This document shows, in pieces, positions 1-5,009 of a DNA stretch of 5,919 nt (its first letter is position 1; every line of letters begins with the position of its first letter). Under the pieces are notes generated by a model that did not search any database, was not told the origin of the DNA, and saw nothing but the letters and a program-made list of their open reading frames with translations. The stretch is from an uncultured Clostridia bacterium (lineage in GTDB: Bacteria; Bacillota; Clostridia; Oscillospirales; Acutalibacteraceae): contig CANQIG010000129.1 in assembly GCA_947623765.1 (NCBI GenBank), positions 1 to 5,919 of the forward strand, read 5' to 3'. The position numbers and the translations under genes are program-made.

Positions 1-1233
1 ATGCGCCTCGGGCAGCTCTCCGGGCTCGAGCGCGAGAAGATCTACGCGGAGCAGAAGGAGCTCCTCGCGAAGATCGCCGACTACGAGGACATCATCGCGA
101 GCGAGCCGCGCCGCTTCGGGATCATCAAGGACGAAGCGATCGAGATGAAGAAAAAGTTCGGCGACGAGCGGCGCACCGAGATCGCGGCGGTCAGCGGCGA
201 AATGGACGTCGAGGACCTGATCCCCTCCGAGGAATGCGTCGTGACCATGACCGACTTCGGCTACGTGAAGCGCCAGACGCTCGACACGTACCGCACGCAG
301 CGGCGCGGCGGGCGCGGCGTCTCCGGCATGAGCCGCCGGGAGGAGGACGTCGCGACGACGCTGTTCCTCGCGAACACGCACGATTACGTGCTGTTCTTCT
401 CCGACCGGGGCCGGATGTACCGGCTCAAGTGCTACGAGATCCCGGAGGGCGCGCGCACGGGCCGCGGGATGAACATCACGAACCTGCTGCCGATCACGCC
501 GGAGGAGCGCATCACCTCGATGCTGCGCGTCACGGCGGCGCAGGAGAACGGGTACCTCGTCATGGTGACGAAGAACGCGGTGATCAAGCGCGTCGAGCTC
601 GCGGCGTTCCAGAACATCCGCAAGAGCGGGCTGATCGCGCTCGACCTCAACGAGGGCGACACGCTGCGCTGGGTCGCGCTGACGAACGGGGACGAGGAGC
701 TGCTCGTCGCGACGAAGCGCGGCATGGCGATCCGGTTCCACGAGCTGGACGTGCGCGAGATGGGCCGCCAGGCGCGCGGCGTGCGTGCGATCCGGCTGGA
801 CGAGGGCGACGAGGTCGTCGGGCTGAGCGTCCCGCATGAGGGCGACCTCGTGCTGACGGTCTCGGAGACCGGCTACGGGCGGCTCTCCCCCGTCTCGGAT
901 TACCGCCTGCAGAGCCGCGGCGGCAAGGGCCTGACGAATTACCACACCGAAAAATTCGGCGACGTCGCGTCGATCCGCTGCATCGACCCGGCTCAGACCG
1001 ATCTGATCCTCATCACGGACGACGGCGTGATCATCCGCATCGAGGCGGAGAGCGTGCGCGTCTGCGCGCGGCCCTCGAAGGGCGTGCGGCTGATGAAGCC
1101 GAACGACGGCGCGAAGGTCATCAATGTGGCCGAAGCGCCCCGCGCCGGGACGGAGGACGCACCGTTCGAGCCCGCCCCGGAGACGGACGGCGGCGCGACG
1201 GACGAGGAGCCGGAAGAGGGGACGGAAGAATAA
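1..1233 (+). CDS. gyrA: DNA gyrase subunit A, C-terminal part (5' end outside window)
   Basis: GyrA forms the A2B2 gyrase that introduces negative supercoils using ATP. The 410 visible codons start at an internal Met; the text following it (LSGLEREKI) is the usual GyrA sequence at the end of the breakage-reunion domain, so the real start and the catalytic Tyr lie upstream. Residues ~7-60 are the coiled-coil tail of that domain. Residues ~72-378 are the beta-pinwheel DNA-wrapping domain. The GyrA box QRRGGRG is at residues 100-106, which separates GyrA from ParC, and degenerate blade motifs occur at 255-263 (GRQARGVRA) and 304-310 (QSRGGKG). Residues ~383-410 form a Glu/Asp-rich tail; in other gyrases such tails modulate wrapping. 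The stop TAA is at 1231-1233, followed 15 nt later by a terminator. The tail and terminator recur 172 bp downstream. Identification is secure. Confidence 0.97.
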   Translation: MRLGQLSGLEREKIYAEQKELLAKIADYEDIIASEPRRFGIIKDEAIEMKKKFGDERRTEIAAVSGEMDVEDLIPSEECVVTMTDFGYVKRQTLDTYRTQRRGGRGVSGMSRREEDVATTLFLANTHDYVLFFSDRGRMYRLKCYEIPEGARTGRGMNITNLLPITPEERITSMLRVTAAQENGYLVMVTKNAVIKRVELAAFQNIRKSGLIALDLNEGDTLRWVALTNGDEELLVATKRGMAIRFHELDVREMGRQARGVRAIRLDEGDEVVGLSVPHEGDLVLTVSETGYGRLSPVSDYRLQSRGGKGLTNYHTEKFGDVASIRCIDPAQTDLILITDDGVIIRIEAESVRVCARPSKGVRLMKPNDGAKVINVAEAPRAGTEDAPFEPAPETDGGATDEEPEEGTEE

Positions 1234-1248
1234 GCCGGAAACGGAAGA

Positions 1249-1276
1249 GGGCTTCGCGGGTGCGGAGCCCTTTTTT
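1249..1276 (+). terminator. gyrA intrinsic terminator
   Basis: A 9-bp stem (GGGCTTCGC at 1249-1257 with GCGGAGCCC at 1262-1270, one G-T wobble) closes a GGGT loop and is followed by six T. It begins 15 nt after the gyrA stop. This is a textbook intrinsic terminator. Confidence 0.9.
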
Positions 1277-1299
1277 GCGTGACGGTAGGCTCCTTTTTT
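1264..1299 (+). terminator. possible secondary hairpin plus T-run behind the gyrA terminator
   Basis: GGAGCC at 1264-1269, which is part of the 3' arm of the main terminator, is an exact reverse complement of GGCTCC at 1288-1293. The latter is followed directly by six T (1294-1299). The 18-nt loop and 6-bp stem are weaker than the first hairpin, and the two folds are mutually exclusive. It could act as a backup stop. Function is inferred only from pairing and the T-run. Confidence 0.4.
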
Positions 1300-1312
1300 G
1301 CCGCAGAGGCAC

Positions 1313-1451
1313 CGCGCGGGGACGGAAGACGCACCGTTCGAGCCCGCTTCGGAGGCGGACGACGGCGCGCCGGACGAGGAACCGGAAGACGAGACAGAAG
1401 AATAAGCCGGAAACGGAAAGGGGCTTCGCGGATGTGAGGCCCTTTTTTGCC
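1313..1451 (+). repeat. diverged tandem copy of gyrA tail plus terminator
   Basis: Positions 1141-1279 and 1313-1451 align without a gap at an offset of 172 bp; I count about 18 mismatches in 139 positions by hand. The copy covers the last 30 gyrA codons, the TAA stop (1231 versus 1403) and the terminator. Read in the matching frame, the copy has no internal stop until TAA 1403-1405 and still encodes an acidic tail (GTEDAPFEPASEADDGAPDE, then EPEDETEE). Upstream of 1313 similarity fades with a 2-base length difference (1129-1149 versus 1303-1321), so the copy is not joined to any gyrase reading frame and has no start of its own. It is a non-coding remnant of a partial tandem duplication. Confidence 0.9.
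1421..1448 (+). terminator. second (duplicated) gyrA-type terminator
   Basis: GGGCTTCGC at 1421-1429 pairs with GTGAGGCCC at 1434-1442 around a GGAT loop, followed by six T. Three bases of the 3' arm differ from the first copy, yet all nine pairs remain possible through wobble exchanges. It would stop readthrough past the first terminator. Confidence 0.8.
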
Positions 1452-1452
1452 G

Positions 1453-1556
1453 CAATTTTCGATGTGGTCGTAGGTAGGATTTTAACGGGAATGGGCGGAG
1501 GTTGAAGCGCGCGGGGCGGCATTTGAGCGGTACGGACGACCGGTCTTTTTTGCGGA
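1453..1556. other. intergenic stretch without recognisable gene
   Basis: Between the second terminator and the ABC-ATPase remnant I see no gene, no convincing promoter and no repeat. The only point of note is a six-T run (1546-1551) after ACCGGTC, preceded by a very short CGGT/ACCG stem. That stem is too weak to call a terminator. Confidence 0.6.
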
Positions 1557-1685
1557 ATGGCTGTCGGGAAGGAGGACGCGGCGATCTTGATCTTTGACGA
1601 GCCGACCGCGGCGCTCGACGCGCGCGCCGAGCACGAGATCTGCCGCAAGTTCTCCGACCGGACCGAGGGCAGGATGGCGGTCCTG
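1557..1685 (+). pseudogene. ABC-transporter ATPase remnant (Walker B to D-loop)
   Basis: An open stretch encodes AILIFDEPTAALDARAEHEI, then about 15 more residues ending in EGRMAVL. This is the classic Walker B, catalytic Glu (DEPTAALD) and D-loop region of an ABC ATPase, most like ABC exporters. The Walker A, Q-loop, signature (LSGGQ) and the H-loop that should follow 'AVL' are all absent. At 1677-1685 (GCGGTCCTG) the ABC sequence passes directly into the first 148-bp repeat, after which the frame reads repeat sequence and stops at 1737-1739. The stretch starts with ATG 1557 but has no Shine-Dalgarno site. It is a non-functional gene fragment; whether it reflects insertion, deletion or repeat expansion through a former gene cannot be told from here. 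Confidence 0.75.
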
Positions 1686-1701
1686 TGTTTCGCGCGGAAA
1701 A
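1686..1701. promoter_or_regulatory. degenerate parS-like site in repeat unit A (also in unit C, 1982-1997)
   Basis: TGTTTCGCGCGGAAAA matches 12 of 16 positions of the parS consensus TGTTTCACGTGAAACA, and the identical 16-mer recurs at 1982-1997 in unit C. Unit B has TTTTACCCGGAAAAAA at 1836-1851, which matches 12 of 16 positions of the Bacillus Noc site as I recall it (TATTTCCCGGGAAATA). Unit D has a shortened TGTTTTGCGGAAAA. Flanking half-sites GTTT and GGAAA persist while the core varies. Binding by ParB or Noc is speculation. Confidence 0.3.
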
Positions 1702-1842
1702 TTTTTTCCGCCGACGGCTTTCCCCTTTTCACTTTTTAAGGCGGCGGGCCTGCGGTAAACCGGTCCGTGTAGCTGTGCGGCACAGGCTCTTTCAGGGGTC
1801 TGCATGAAGCCGCTGGTTTCGCAGGCGGTCCTGCGTTTTACC

Positions 1843-1860
1843 CGGAAAAAATTTTTTCCG
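1843..1860. repeat. perfect 18-bp A6T6 palindrome in repeat unit B
   Basis: CGGAAAAAATTTTTTCCG is a perfect palindrome. Equivalent dyads in the other units are A4T6 at 1698-1707 (A), A4T6 at 1994-2003 (C) and A7T6 at 2142-2154 (D). The A-to-T junctions lie 150, 146 and 151 bp apart. AnTn tracts are known to curve DNA. With no loop possible in the core, a DNA-level role is more likely than an RNA hairpin. Confidence 0.7.
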
Positions 1861-2172
1861 CCGACGGGTTTCCCCTTTTCACTTTTTAAGGCGGCGAGCG
1901 TGCAGACCGGTCCGTGCGGGTGTGTCGGGAACAGGTCCTGTCCGGGACTGCACGAAGCTGTCGGTTTCGTCGACGGTCCTGTGTTTCGCGCGGAAAATTT
2001 TTTCTGCCGACAGCTTCCCCTTTTTCACCTTTTTAGGCGGCGGCCGTGCGGGAAGCCGGTCCGTGCGGCTATGACCGGCAACAGGTCCTTTCCGGGTCTG
2101 CACGAAGCCGCCCGTTTCATCGGCGGTCCTGTGTTTTGCGGAAAAAAATTTTTTCCGGCGACGGGTTTCCCC

Positions 2173-2200
2173 TTTTTTCACCTCTTCGCCGTGCTATACT
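2173..2200 (+). promoter_or_regulatory. noc promoter (extended -10)
   Basis: TATACT at 2195-2200 is preceded by TGC, giving an extended -10 (TGnTATACT). The -35 is poor: only a T-run at 2173-2178 lies at 16-bp spacing. The A7T6 dyad of repeat unit D (2142-2154) falls roughly 50-65 bp upstream of the expected transcription start, about where an UP element or activator site would sit. The first suitable start codon downstream is noc ATG 2233 with a good Shine-Dalgarno site. Confidence 0.65.
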
Positions 2201-2232
2201 TGTCCTGCGAGGCGAGGAAAGGGGCGAGGGGC

Positions 2233-3030
2233 ATGGCGGAACAGGAACGGGAGCTTCTCCTGCTGCCGACGGACGCCATCTCGCCGAACCCGGACCAGCC
2301 GCGGAGCGTGTTCTCCGCGGACGAGCTCGACCGGCTCGCGGAGAGCATCCGGGAGAACGGCGTCCTGCAGCCGATCCTCGTGCGGCAGGGCGAGGCGGGG
2401 TACATTCTGATTGCGGGGGAGCGCCGGTGGCGCGCCGCGATCCTCGCGGGCCTTGCGCGCATCCCGGCGATCCTGGAGGAGCGCACGCCCGATGACGCCG
2501 CGCTGATCGCGCTGATCGAGAATATGCAGCGCAGCGACCTCACGTTCTTCGAGGAGGCCGTCGCGATCAAGGCGCTCTTGGAGCGCACCGGCCTGACGCA
2601 GGAGGAGACCGCGCGGCGGCTCGGCATGAGCCAGTCCGCGCTTGCGAACAAGCTGCGGCTGCTTCGGCTCTCCCCCGCCGAGCGGCAGATCATCCTGGAA
2701 AATGGCCTTTCCGAGCGCCACGCGCGGGCTCTGCTCCGCGCGGAGGATGAGAATCTGCGCGGCGCGATTCTGAAAGAGACCGTGACGCGGCGCTTGAACG
2801 TCGCGCAGACGGAATCGCTCGTCTCCGCGCGCGTGGCGGCGAAGGCCGCGCAGAAGCGGCCGAAGCGCATTTTCATCGCGAAGGACGTGCGGCTCTTCCT
2901 GAACACGTTCGACCGCGCGGTGACGGTCATGAAAGCCGCAGGCATCCGGGCTGTCTCGCAGCGCCGGGAGACGGACGAGTACTTTGAGTGCGTCGTCCGC
3001 ATCCCGAAATCCGATTCGAGTACGAGGTAA
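2233..3030 (+). CDS. noc: Nucleoid occlusion protein Noc (ParB family)
   Basis: A 265-residue ParB-family DNA-binding protein. The start is ATG 2233, with AGGAAAGGGG at 2215-2224 as Shine-Dalgarno site and a promoter just upstream; the frame is open further upstream only through repeats. Domains in order: ParB N-terminal CTP-binding domain with SPNPDQPR (17-24), GERRWRA (62-68) and ENMQR (96-100); HTH at ~121-146; C-terminal domain ~208-258 with RLFLNTFDRAV and EYFECVVRIPK, the Noc-type ending. HTH specificity positions read Q134, K140, R145, R162, which is the Noc pattern (Q/K/K/R) rather than the ParB pattern, with Arg for Lys at one place. In Bacillus, Noc binds its own sites near the origin, recruits DNA to the membrane and blocks FtsZ assembly over the nucleoid. 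Only ~16 residues precede the ParB box, and the amphipathic membrane helix of Bacillus Noc is not visible. It could be a second ParB, but the C-terminus and HTH favour Noc. Confidence 0.88.
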   Translation: MAEQERELLLLPTDAISPNPDQPRSVFSADELDRLAESIRENGVLQPILVRQGEAGYILIAGERRWRAAILAGLARIPAILEERTPDDAALIALIENMQRSDLTFFEEAVAIKALLERTGLTQEETARRLGMSQSALANKLRLLRLSPAERQIILENGLSERHARALLRAEDENLRGAILKETVTRRLNVAQTESLVSARVAAKAAQKRPKRIFIAKDVRLFLNTFDRAVTVMKAAGIRAVSQRRETDEYFECVVRIPKSDSSTR

Positions 3031-3056
3031 ACCCATTCCCTTATTCATTTCCCACA

Positions 3057-3096
3057 ACGGAGAAGGACCGAGGCTTTGTCCCCGGCCCTTCTTCGT
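3057..3096 (+). terminator. hairpin downstream of noc, probable terminator
   Basis: Ten consecutive pairs (3057-3066 with 3087-3096, one G-T) continue after two A-C mismatches with CCG/CGG and GG/CC to a six-base loop. The stem is strong, but the following TTCTTCGTGTTT pattern is only partly T-rich, so termination may be incomplete. Its last base is also the first base of the parS site at 3096. Confidence 0.5.
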
Positions 3097-3111
3097 GTTT
3101 CACGTGAAACC
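3096..3111. promoter_or_regulatory. parS: parS site 1 (15/16 match)
   Basis: TGTTTCACGTGAAACC matches the ParB-binding consensus TGTTTCACGTGAAACA at all but the last base. It lies between noc and parA, about 68 bp upstream of the parA -10 box. ParB bound here could spread over the parA promoter, so besides its centromere role it may allow autoregulation (inference). Confidence 0.93.
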
Positions 3112-3175
3112 TTCACCGCTTCCCCCATTTTTTCGATTTTCCGCGCCGTTTCCTCTTTTCTTTCTCCTCGGAGTG

Positions 3176-3184
3176 TGCTATAAT
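3176..3184 (+). promoter_or_regulatory. parA-parB(-serS) promoter, extended -10
   Basis: A perfect TATAAT at 3179-3184 with TGC immediately before it forms an extended -10. The -35 region (about 3156-3161, TTTTCT) is weak and set in a pyrimidine-rich stretch, the same architecture as the noc promoter. Transcription from about 3191 would leave a leader of roughly 125 nt before the parA ATG. Confidence 0.75.
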
Positions 3185-3284
3185 AGCGGGGTACACGGGA
3201 AAAACGAAGTTTCGGCTTTCCTTCTGCAAGGGATGGGAAGGCGGAGCGGAACGGCCCGGCGTGCTGGACGGAGATTTGAACTCA

Positions 3285-3310
3285 CCTTTCCAAACGGAGG
3301 GTGGGAAAGG
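3285..3310 (+). promoter_or_regulatory. leader hairpin overlapping the parA Shine-Dalgarno site
   Basis: CCTTTCC at 3285-3291 is an exact reverse complement of GGAAAGG at 3304-3310 (7 bp, 12-nt loop). The 3' arm covers the first half of the parA ribosome-binding site AAAGGAGG (3306-3313). This could lower parA translation; there is no sign of a ligand-binding riboswitch. Regulatory role is inferred. Confidence 0.35.
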
Positions 3311-3318
3311 AGGGGGAA

Positions 3319-4089
3319 ATGGGAAAGGTCATCGCGATCGCGAACCAAAAGGGCGGCGTCGGGAAGACGACGACGGCTGTGAACCTCGCGGCGGCGCTCA
3401 GCGCGAAGGGCAAGAATGTTTTGCTCTGCGACGTCGATCCGCAGGGGAACGCGACGAGCGGTGTCGGATTCGACCGGCGCGGGCTGCGCGCGCGTATTAC
3501 ATCGTATGACGTGCTGATCAACGGCGCGAAGGCGCGCGACGGCGTGCAGAAGACATCGTTTTCCGGGCTTTCCGTTTTGCCCTCCGACGCGGACCTCGCC
3601 GCGGCGGAGATCGAGCTCGCGGAGAAGGCGCACCGGGATTCGATCCTCAAGGAGGCGCTCTCCCCCATCCGCGGCGCGTACGATTTCGTCCTCATCGACT
3701 GTCCCCCCTCGCTCGGGCTCGTCACGACGAACGCGCTCGTCGCCGCGGACACGGTATTGATCCCGGTGCAGTGCGAATACTATGCGCTGGAGGGGCTTTC
3801 GCAGCTGATGAACTCGGTGCAGGCCGTGAAGCGGAAGTTCAACGAGCGGCTGGAGCTCGAGGGCGTGCTGCTCACGATGTACGACGGGCGGCTCAACCTG
3901 ACGCAGCAGGTCGTCGCGGAGATCAAGAAGTATTTTCCCCGGAAGGTCTTCTCGGCGGTGATCCCGCGCTCGGTGCGCGTCTCGGAGGCGCCGAGCTTCG
4001 GGCAGCCGGTGCTCTACTACGATAAAAACAACCGAGGGGCCTTGGCGTACGGCGCGCTCGCCGACGAGATCCTGCGCAGCGGCCGCTGA
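3319..4089 (+). CDS. parA: Chromosome partitioning ATPase ParA/Soj
   Basis: A 256-residue ParA-family ATPase, close to the usual Soj length of about 253. ATP-dependent dimers bind DNA nonspecifically and are released by ParB, driving origin segregation; in Bacillus, Soj also regulates DnaA. The deviant Walker A KGGVGKTT is at 11-18, with signature Lys11 and catalytic Lys16. CDVDPQGN (37-44) is the A' motif, Walker B is VLIDCPPS (124-131) with Asp127, and the basic VIPRSVRVSEAPSFG segment near the C-terminus is the Soj DNA-binding region. ATG 3319 is chosen because AAAGGAGG sits 5 nt before it and the protein then begins MGKVIAIANQKGGVGKTT; an in-frame GTG at 3301 would consume that ribosome site. 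parB follows after 43 nt containing a parS. Confidence 0.96.
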   Translation: MGKVIAIANQKGGVGKTTTAVNLAAALSAKGKNVLLCDVDPQGNATSGVGFDRRGLRARITSYDVLINGAKARDGVQKTSFSGLSVLPSDADLAAAEIELAEKAHRDSILKEALSPIRGAYDFVLIDCPPSLGLVTTNALVAADTVLIPVQCEYYALEGLSQLMNSVQAVKRKFNERLELEGVLLTMYDGRLNLTQQVVAEIKKYFPRKVFSAVIPRSVRVSEAPSFGQPVLYYDKNNRGALAYGALADEILRSGR

Positions 4090-4092
4090 GGG

Positions 4093-4108
4093 TGTTTCAC
4101 GTGAAACA
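4093..4108. promoter_or_regulatory. parS: parS site 2 (perfect consensus)
   Basis: TGTTTCACGTGAAACA is an exact 16-bp parS palindrome. It begins 3 nt after the parA stop codon and ends 10 nt before the parB Shine-Dalgarno site, so it is transcribed within the parAB message. It is the ParB loading site. Confidence 0.97.
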
Positions 4109-4132
4109 TTTGTGGAAAGGGAGGGAAAGGAC

Positions 4133-4975
4133 TTGGCAAAGAAAGGTGGACTGGGCCGGGGCCTGAGCGCGATCTTCGAGGAGAACGCGCGCGGGGACGC
4201 GGGCGTCGTCGAGCTGAAGCTCGGCGAGATGGAGCCGAACCGGGACCAGCCGCGGACGACATTTGACGACGAAGCGCTCGGGGAGCTGGCGGATTCGATC
4301 CGGCAGCACGGCATTTTGCAGCCGATCCTCGTGCGGCCCCTGCTCTCCGGAGGGTACCAGATCGTCGCCGGTGAGCGGCGGTGGCGCGCGGCGCGTATGG
4401 CCGGGCTTTCCGAAGCGCCGGTGCTCATCCGCGAGCTCTCCGACGGGGAGGTCACGCAGATCGCGCTGATCGAGAACCTGCAGCGGGAGGACCTCAGTCC
4501 GCTCGAGGAGGCGAAGGGGTACCGCGCGCTGATGGAGCAGCACGGGATGACGCAGGAGGAGACGGCCCGCGTCGTCGGGAAGAGCCGGTCGGCGGTGACG
4601 AACACGATGCGGCTCTTGAACCTCGCCGAGGAGGTCCAGAAGATGGTCGAGGACGGGACGCTCTCGGCGGGCCACGCCCGCGCGCTGCTCTCGATCCCGG
4701 ACGGGAAGGCGCAGACCGACGCGGCGAAGCGCGTCGTGCGGGACGGGCTGTCCGTCCGCGAGACGGAACGGCTTGCCAAGCGGACCGCCGAGGAACGCAA
4801 GGCCGCCCCGAGGACGAAAAAGCTCCAATATTACAGCGAGGCCGAGCTCGCGCTGACCGACACGCTGCACCGCGCGGTGCGCGTGACGGGAAGCCCGAAG
4901 AAGGGCGCGCTGACGATCGAATTTTACGGCGAGGACGACCTCAAGGCGCTCCTCGAGGAACTGAAACTGCAGTAA
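4133..4975 (+). CDS. parB: Chromosome partitioning protein ParB/Spo0J
   Basis: A 280-residue ParB that binds parS and slides as a CTP-gated clamp, recruiting ParA and SMC. The start is TTG 4133: GGGAGGG (4119-4125) lies 7 nt upstream and the protein then begins MAKKGGLGRGL, the conserved ParB N-terminus whose basic LGRGL segment (7-11) stimulates ParA. A GTG at 4112 would overlap the ribosome site. Further motifs are PNRDQPR (35-41), the CTP-binding GERRWRA (80-86), ENLQR (114-118) and an HTH at ~140-165. Specificity positions R152, T158 and G180 match the parS-reading ParB type; N163 replaces Ala at the fourth. The C-terminal ~50 residues end in a hydrophobic/acidic dimerisation helix (DLKALLEELKL). 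Lies downstream of parA and 34 nt before serS, probably one operon. Confidence 0.96.
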   Translation: MAKKGGLGRGLSAIFEENARGDAGVVELKLGEMEPNRDQPRTTFDDEALGELADSIRQHGILQPILVRPLLSGGYQIVAGERRWRAARMAGLSEAPVLIRELSDGEVTQIALIENLQREDLSPLEEAKGYRALMEQHGMTQEETARVVGKSRSAVTNTMRLLNLAEEVQKMVEDGTLSAGHARALLSIPDGKAQTDAAKRVVRDGLSVRETERLAKRTAEERKAAPRTKKLQYYSEAELALTDTLHRAVRVTGSPKKGALTIEFYGEDDLKALLEELKLQ

Positions 4976-4976
4976 A

Positions 4977-4993
4977 CGGGGCTCCATGCTCCG
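4977..4993 (+). other. small hairpin between parB and serS
   Basis: CGGGGC (4977-4982) pairs with GCTCCG (4988-4993) around TCCAT, with one G-T wobble. No T-run follows, so it is not an intrinsic terminator and does not separate serS from parB. It could be a processing or stability element; it is short enough to be chance. Confidence 0.3.
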
Positions 4994-5009
4994 AAGAGAG
5001 GGATAAAAA

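Larger units (their letters stand above)
1681..2190. repeat. array of ~148-bp tandem repeats (3 full units plus 1 partial)
   Basis: Units start at 1681 (A, 148 bp), 1829 (B, 148 bp), 1977 (C, 150 bp) and 2127 (D, about 60 bp), each beginning TCCTG(T/C)G. Shared blocks in order are: a GTTT...CGGAAAA motif; an A/T-tract dyad (A4-7 then T6); (C/T)CCCCTTTT(T)CAC; GGCGGCG; CCGGTCCGTG; then GAAGC...GTTTC, a short imperfect inverted repeat, before the next unit. Units are clearly diverged, with many substitutions and 1-2 base indels, so the array is not recent. Spacing is regular and there are no unique spacers. Frames stay open in several directions only because stops are rare in GC-rich DNA. Unit D breaks off as it meets the noc promoter. 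Function unknown; the array may be a protein-binding or DNA-bending region upstream of noc. Confidence 0.9.

Noticed and set aside
1557..1739. Functional 60-residue protein
   Set aside because: It carries only the Walker B/D-loop part of an ABC ATPase, without nucleotide-binding Walker A or signature motif, and its C-terminus is repeat-derived.
1681..2190. CRISPR array
   Set aside because: The repeated unit is ~148 bp with similarity along its whole length and no unique spacers; no cas genes are present.
1804..2232. Open frame joined in phase to noc, adding 143 residues with repeated peptides (for example FPGLHEA, GFPF)
   Set aside because: It is a translation of the tandem repeats, lacks a ribosome site at its start (ATG 1804), and lies upstream of a good promoter and Shine-Dalgarno site for ATG 2233. 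The frame remains open because of GC richness.
3268..3295. tRNA-like T-arm on the minus strand (GAGTTCAAATCTC)
   Set aside because: Only three T-stem pairs form, and no matching acceptor strand, D-arm or anticodon arm lies at the right distance.
3233..3382. Possible upstream ORF (ATG 3233) running into parA
   Set aside because: No ribosome site at usable spacing, Arg-rich product typical of GC-rich off-frame reading, and it overlaps parA out of frame.
3932..3947. Noc-site-like sequence inside parA (TTTTCCCCGGAAGG)
   Set aside because: About 10 of 16 positions fit, the symmetry is poor, and the bases are explained by conserved ParA codons.
4109..4120. DnaA-box-like sequence on the minus strand (CTTTCCACA)
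   Set aside because: Two of nine positions differ from TTATCCACA, it stands alone, and it overlaps the purine-rich region ahead of parB. No origin signature is present.
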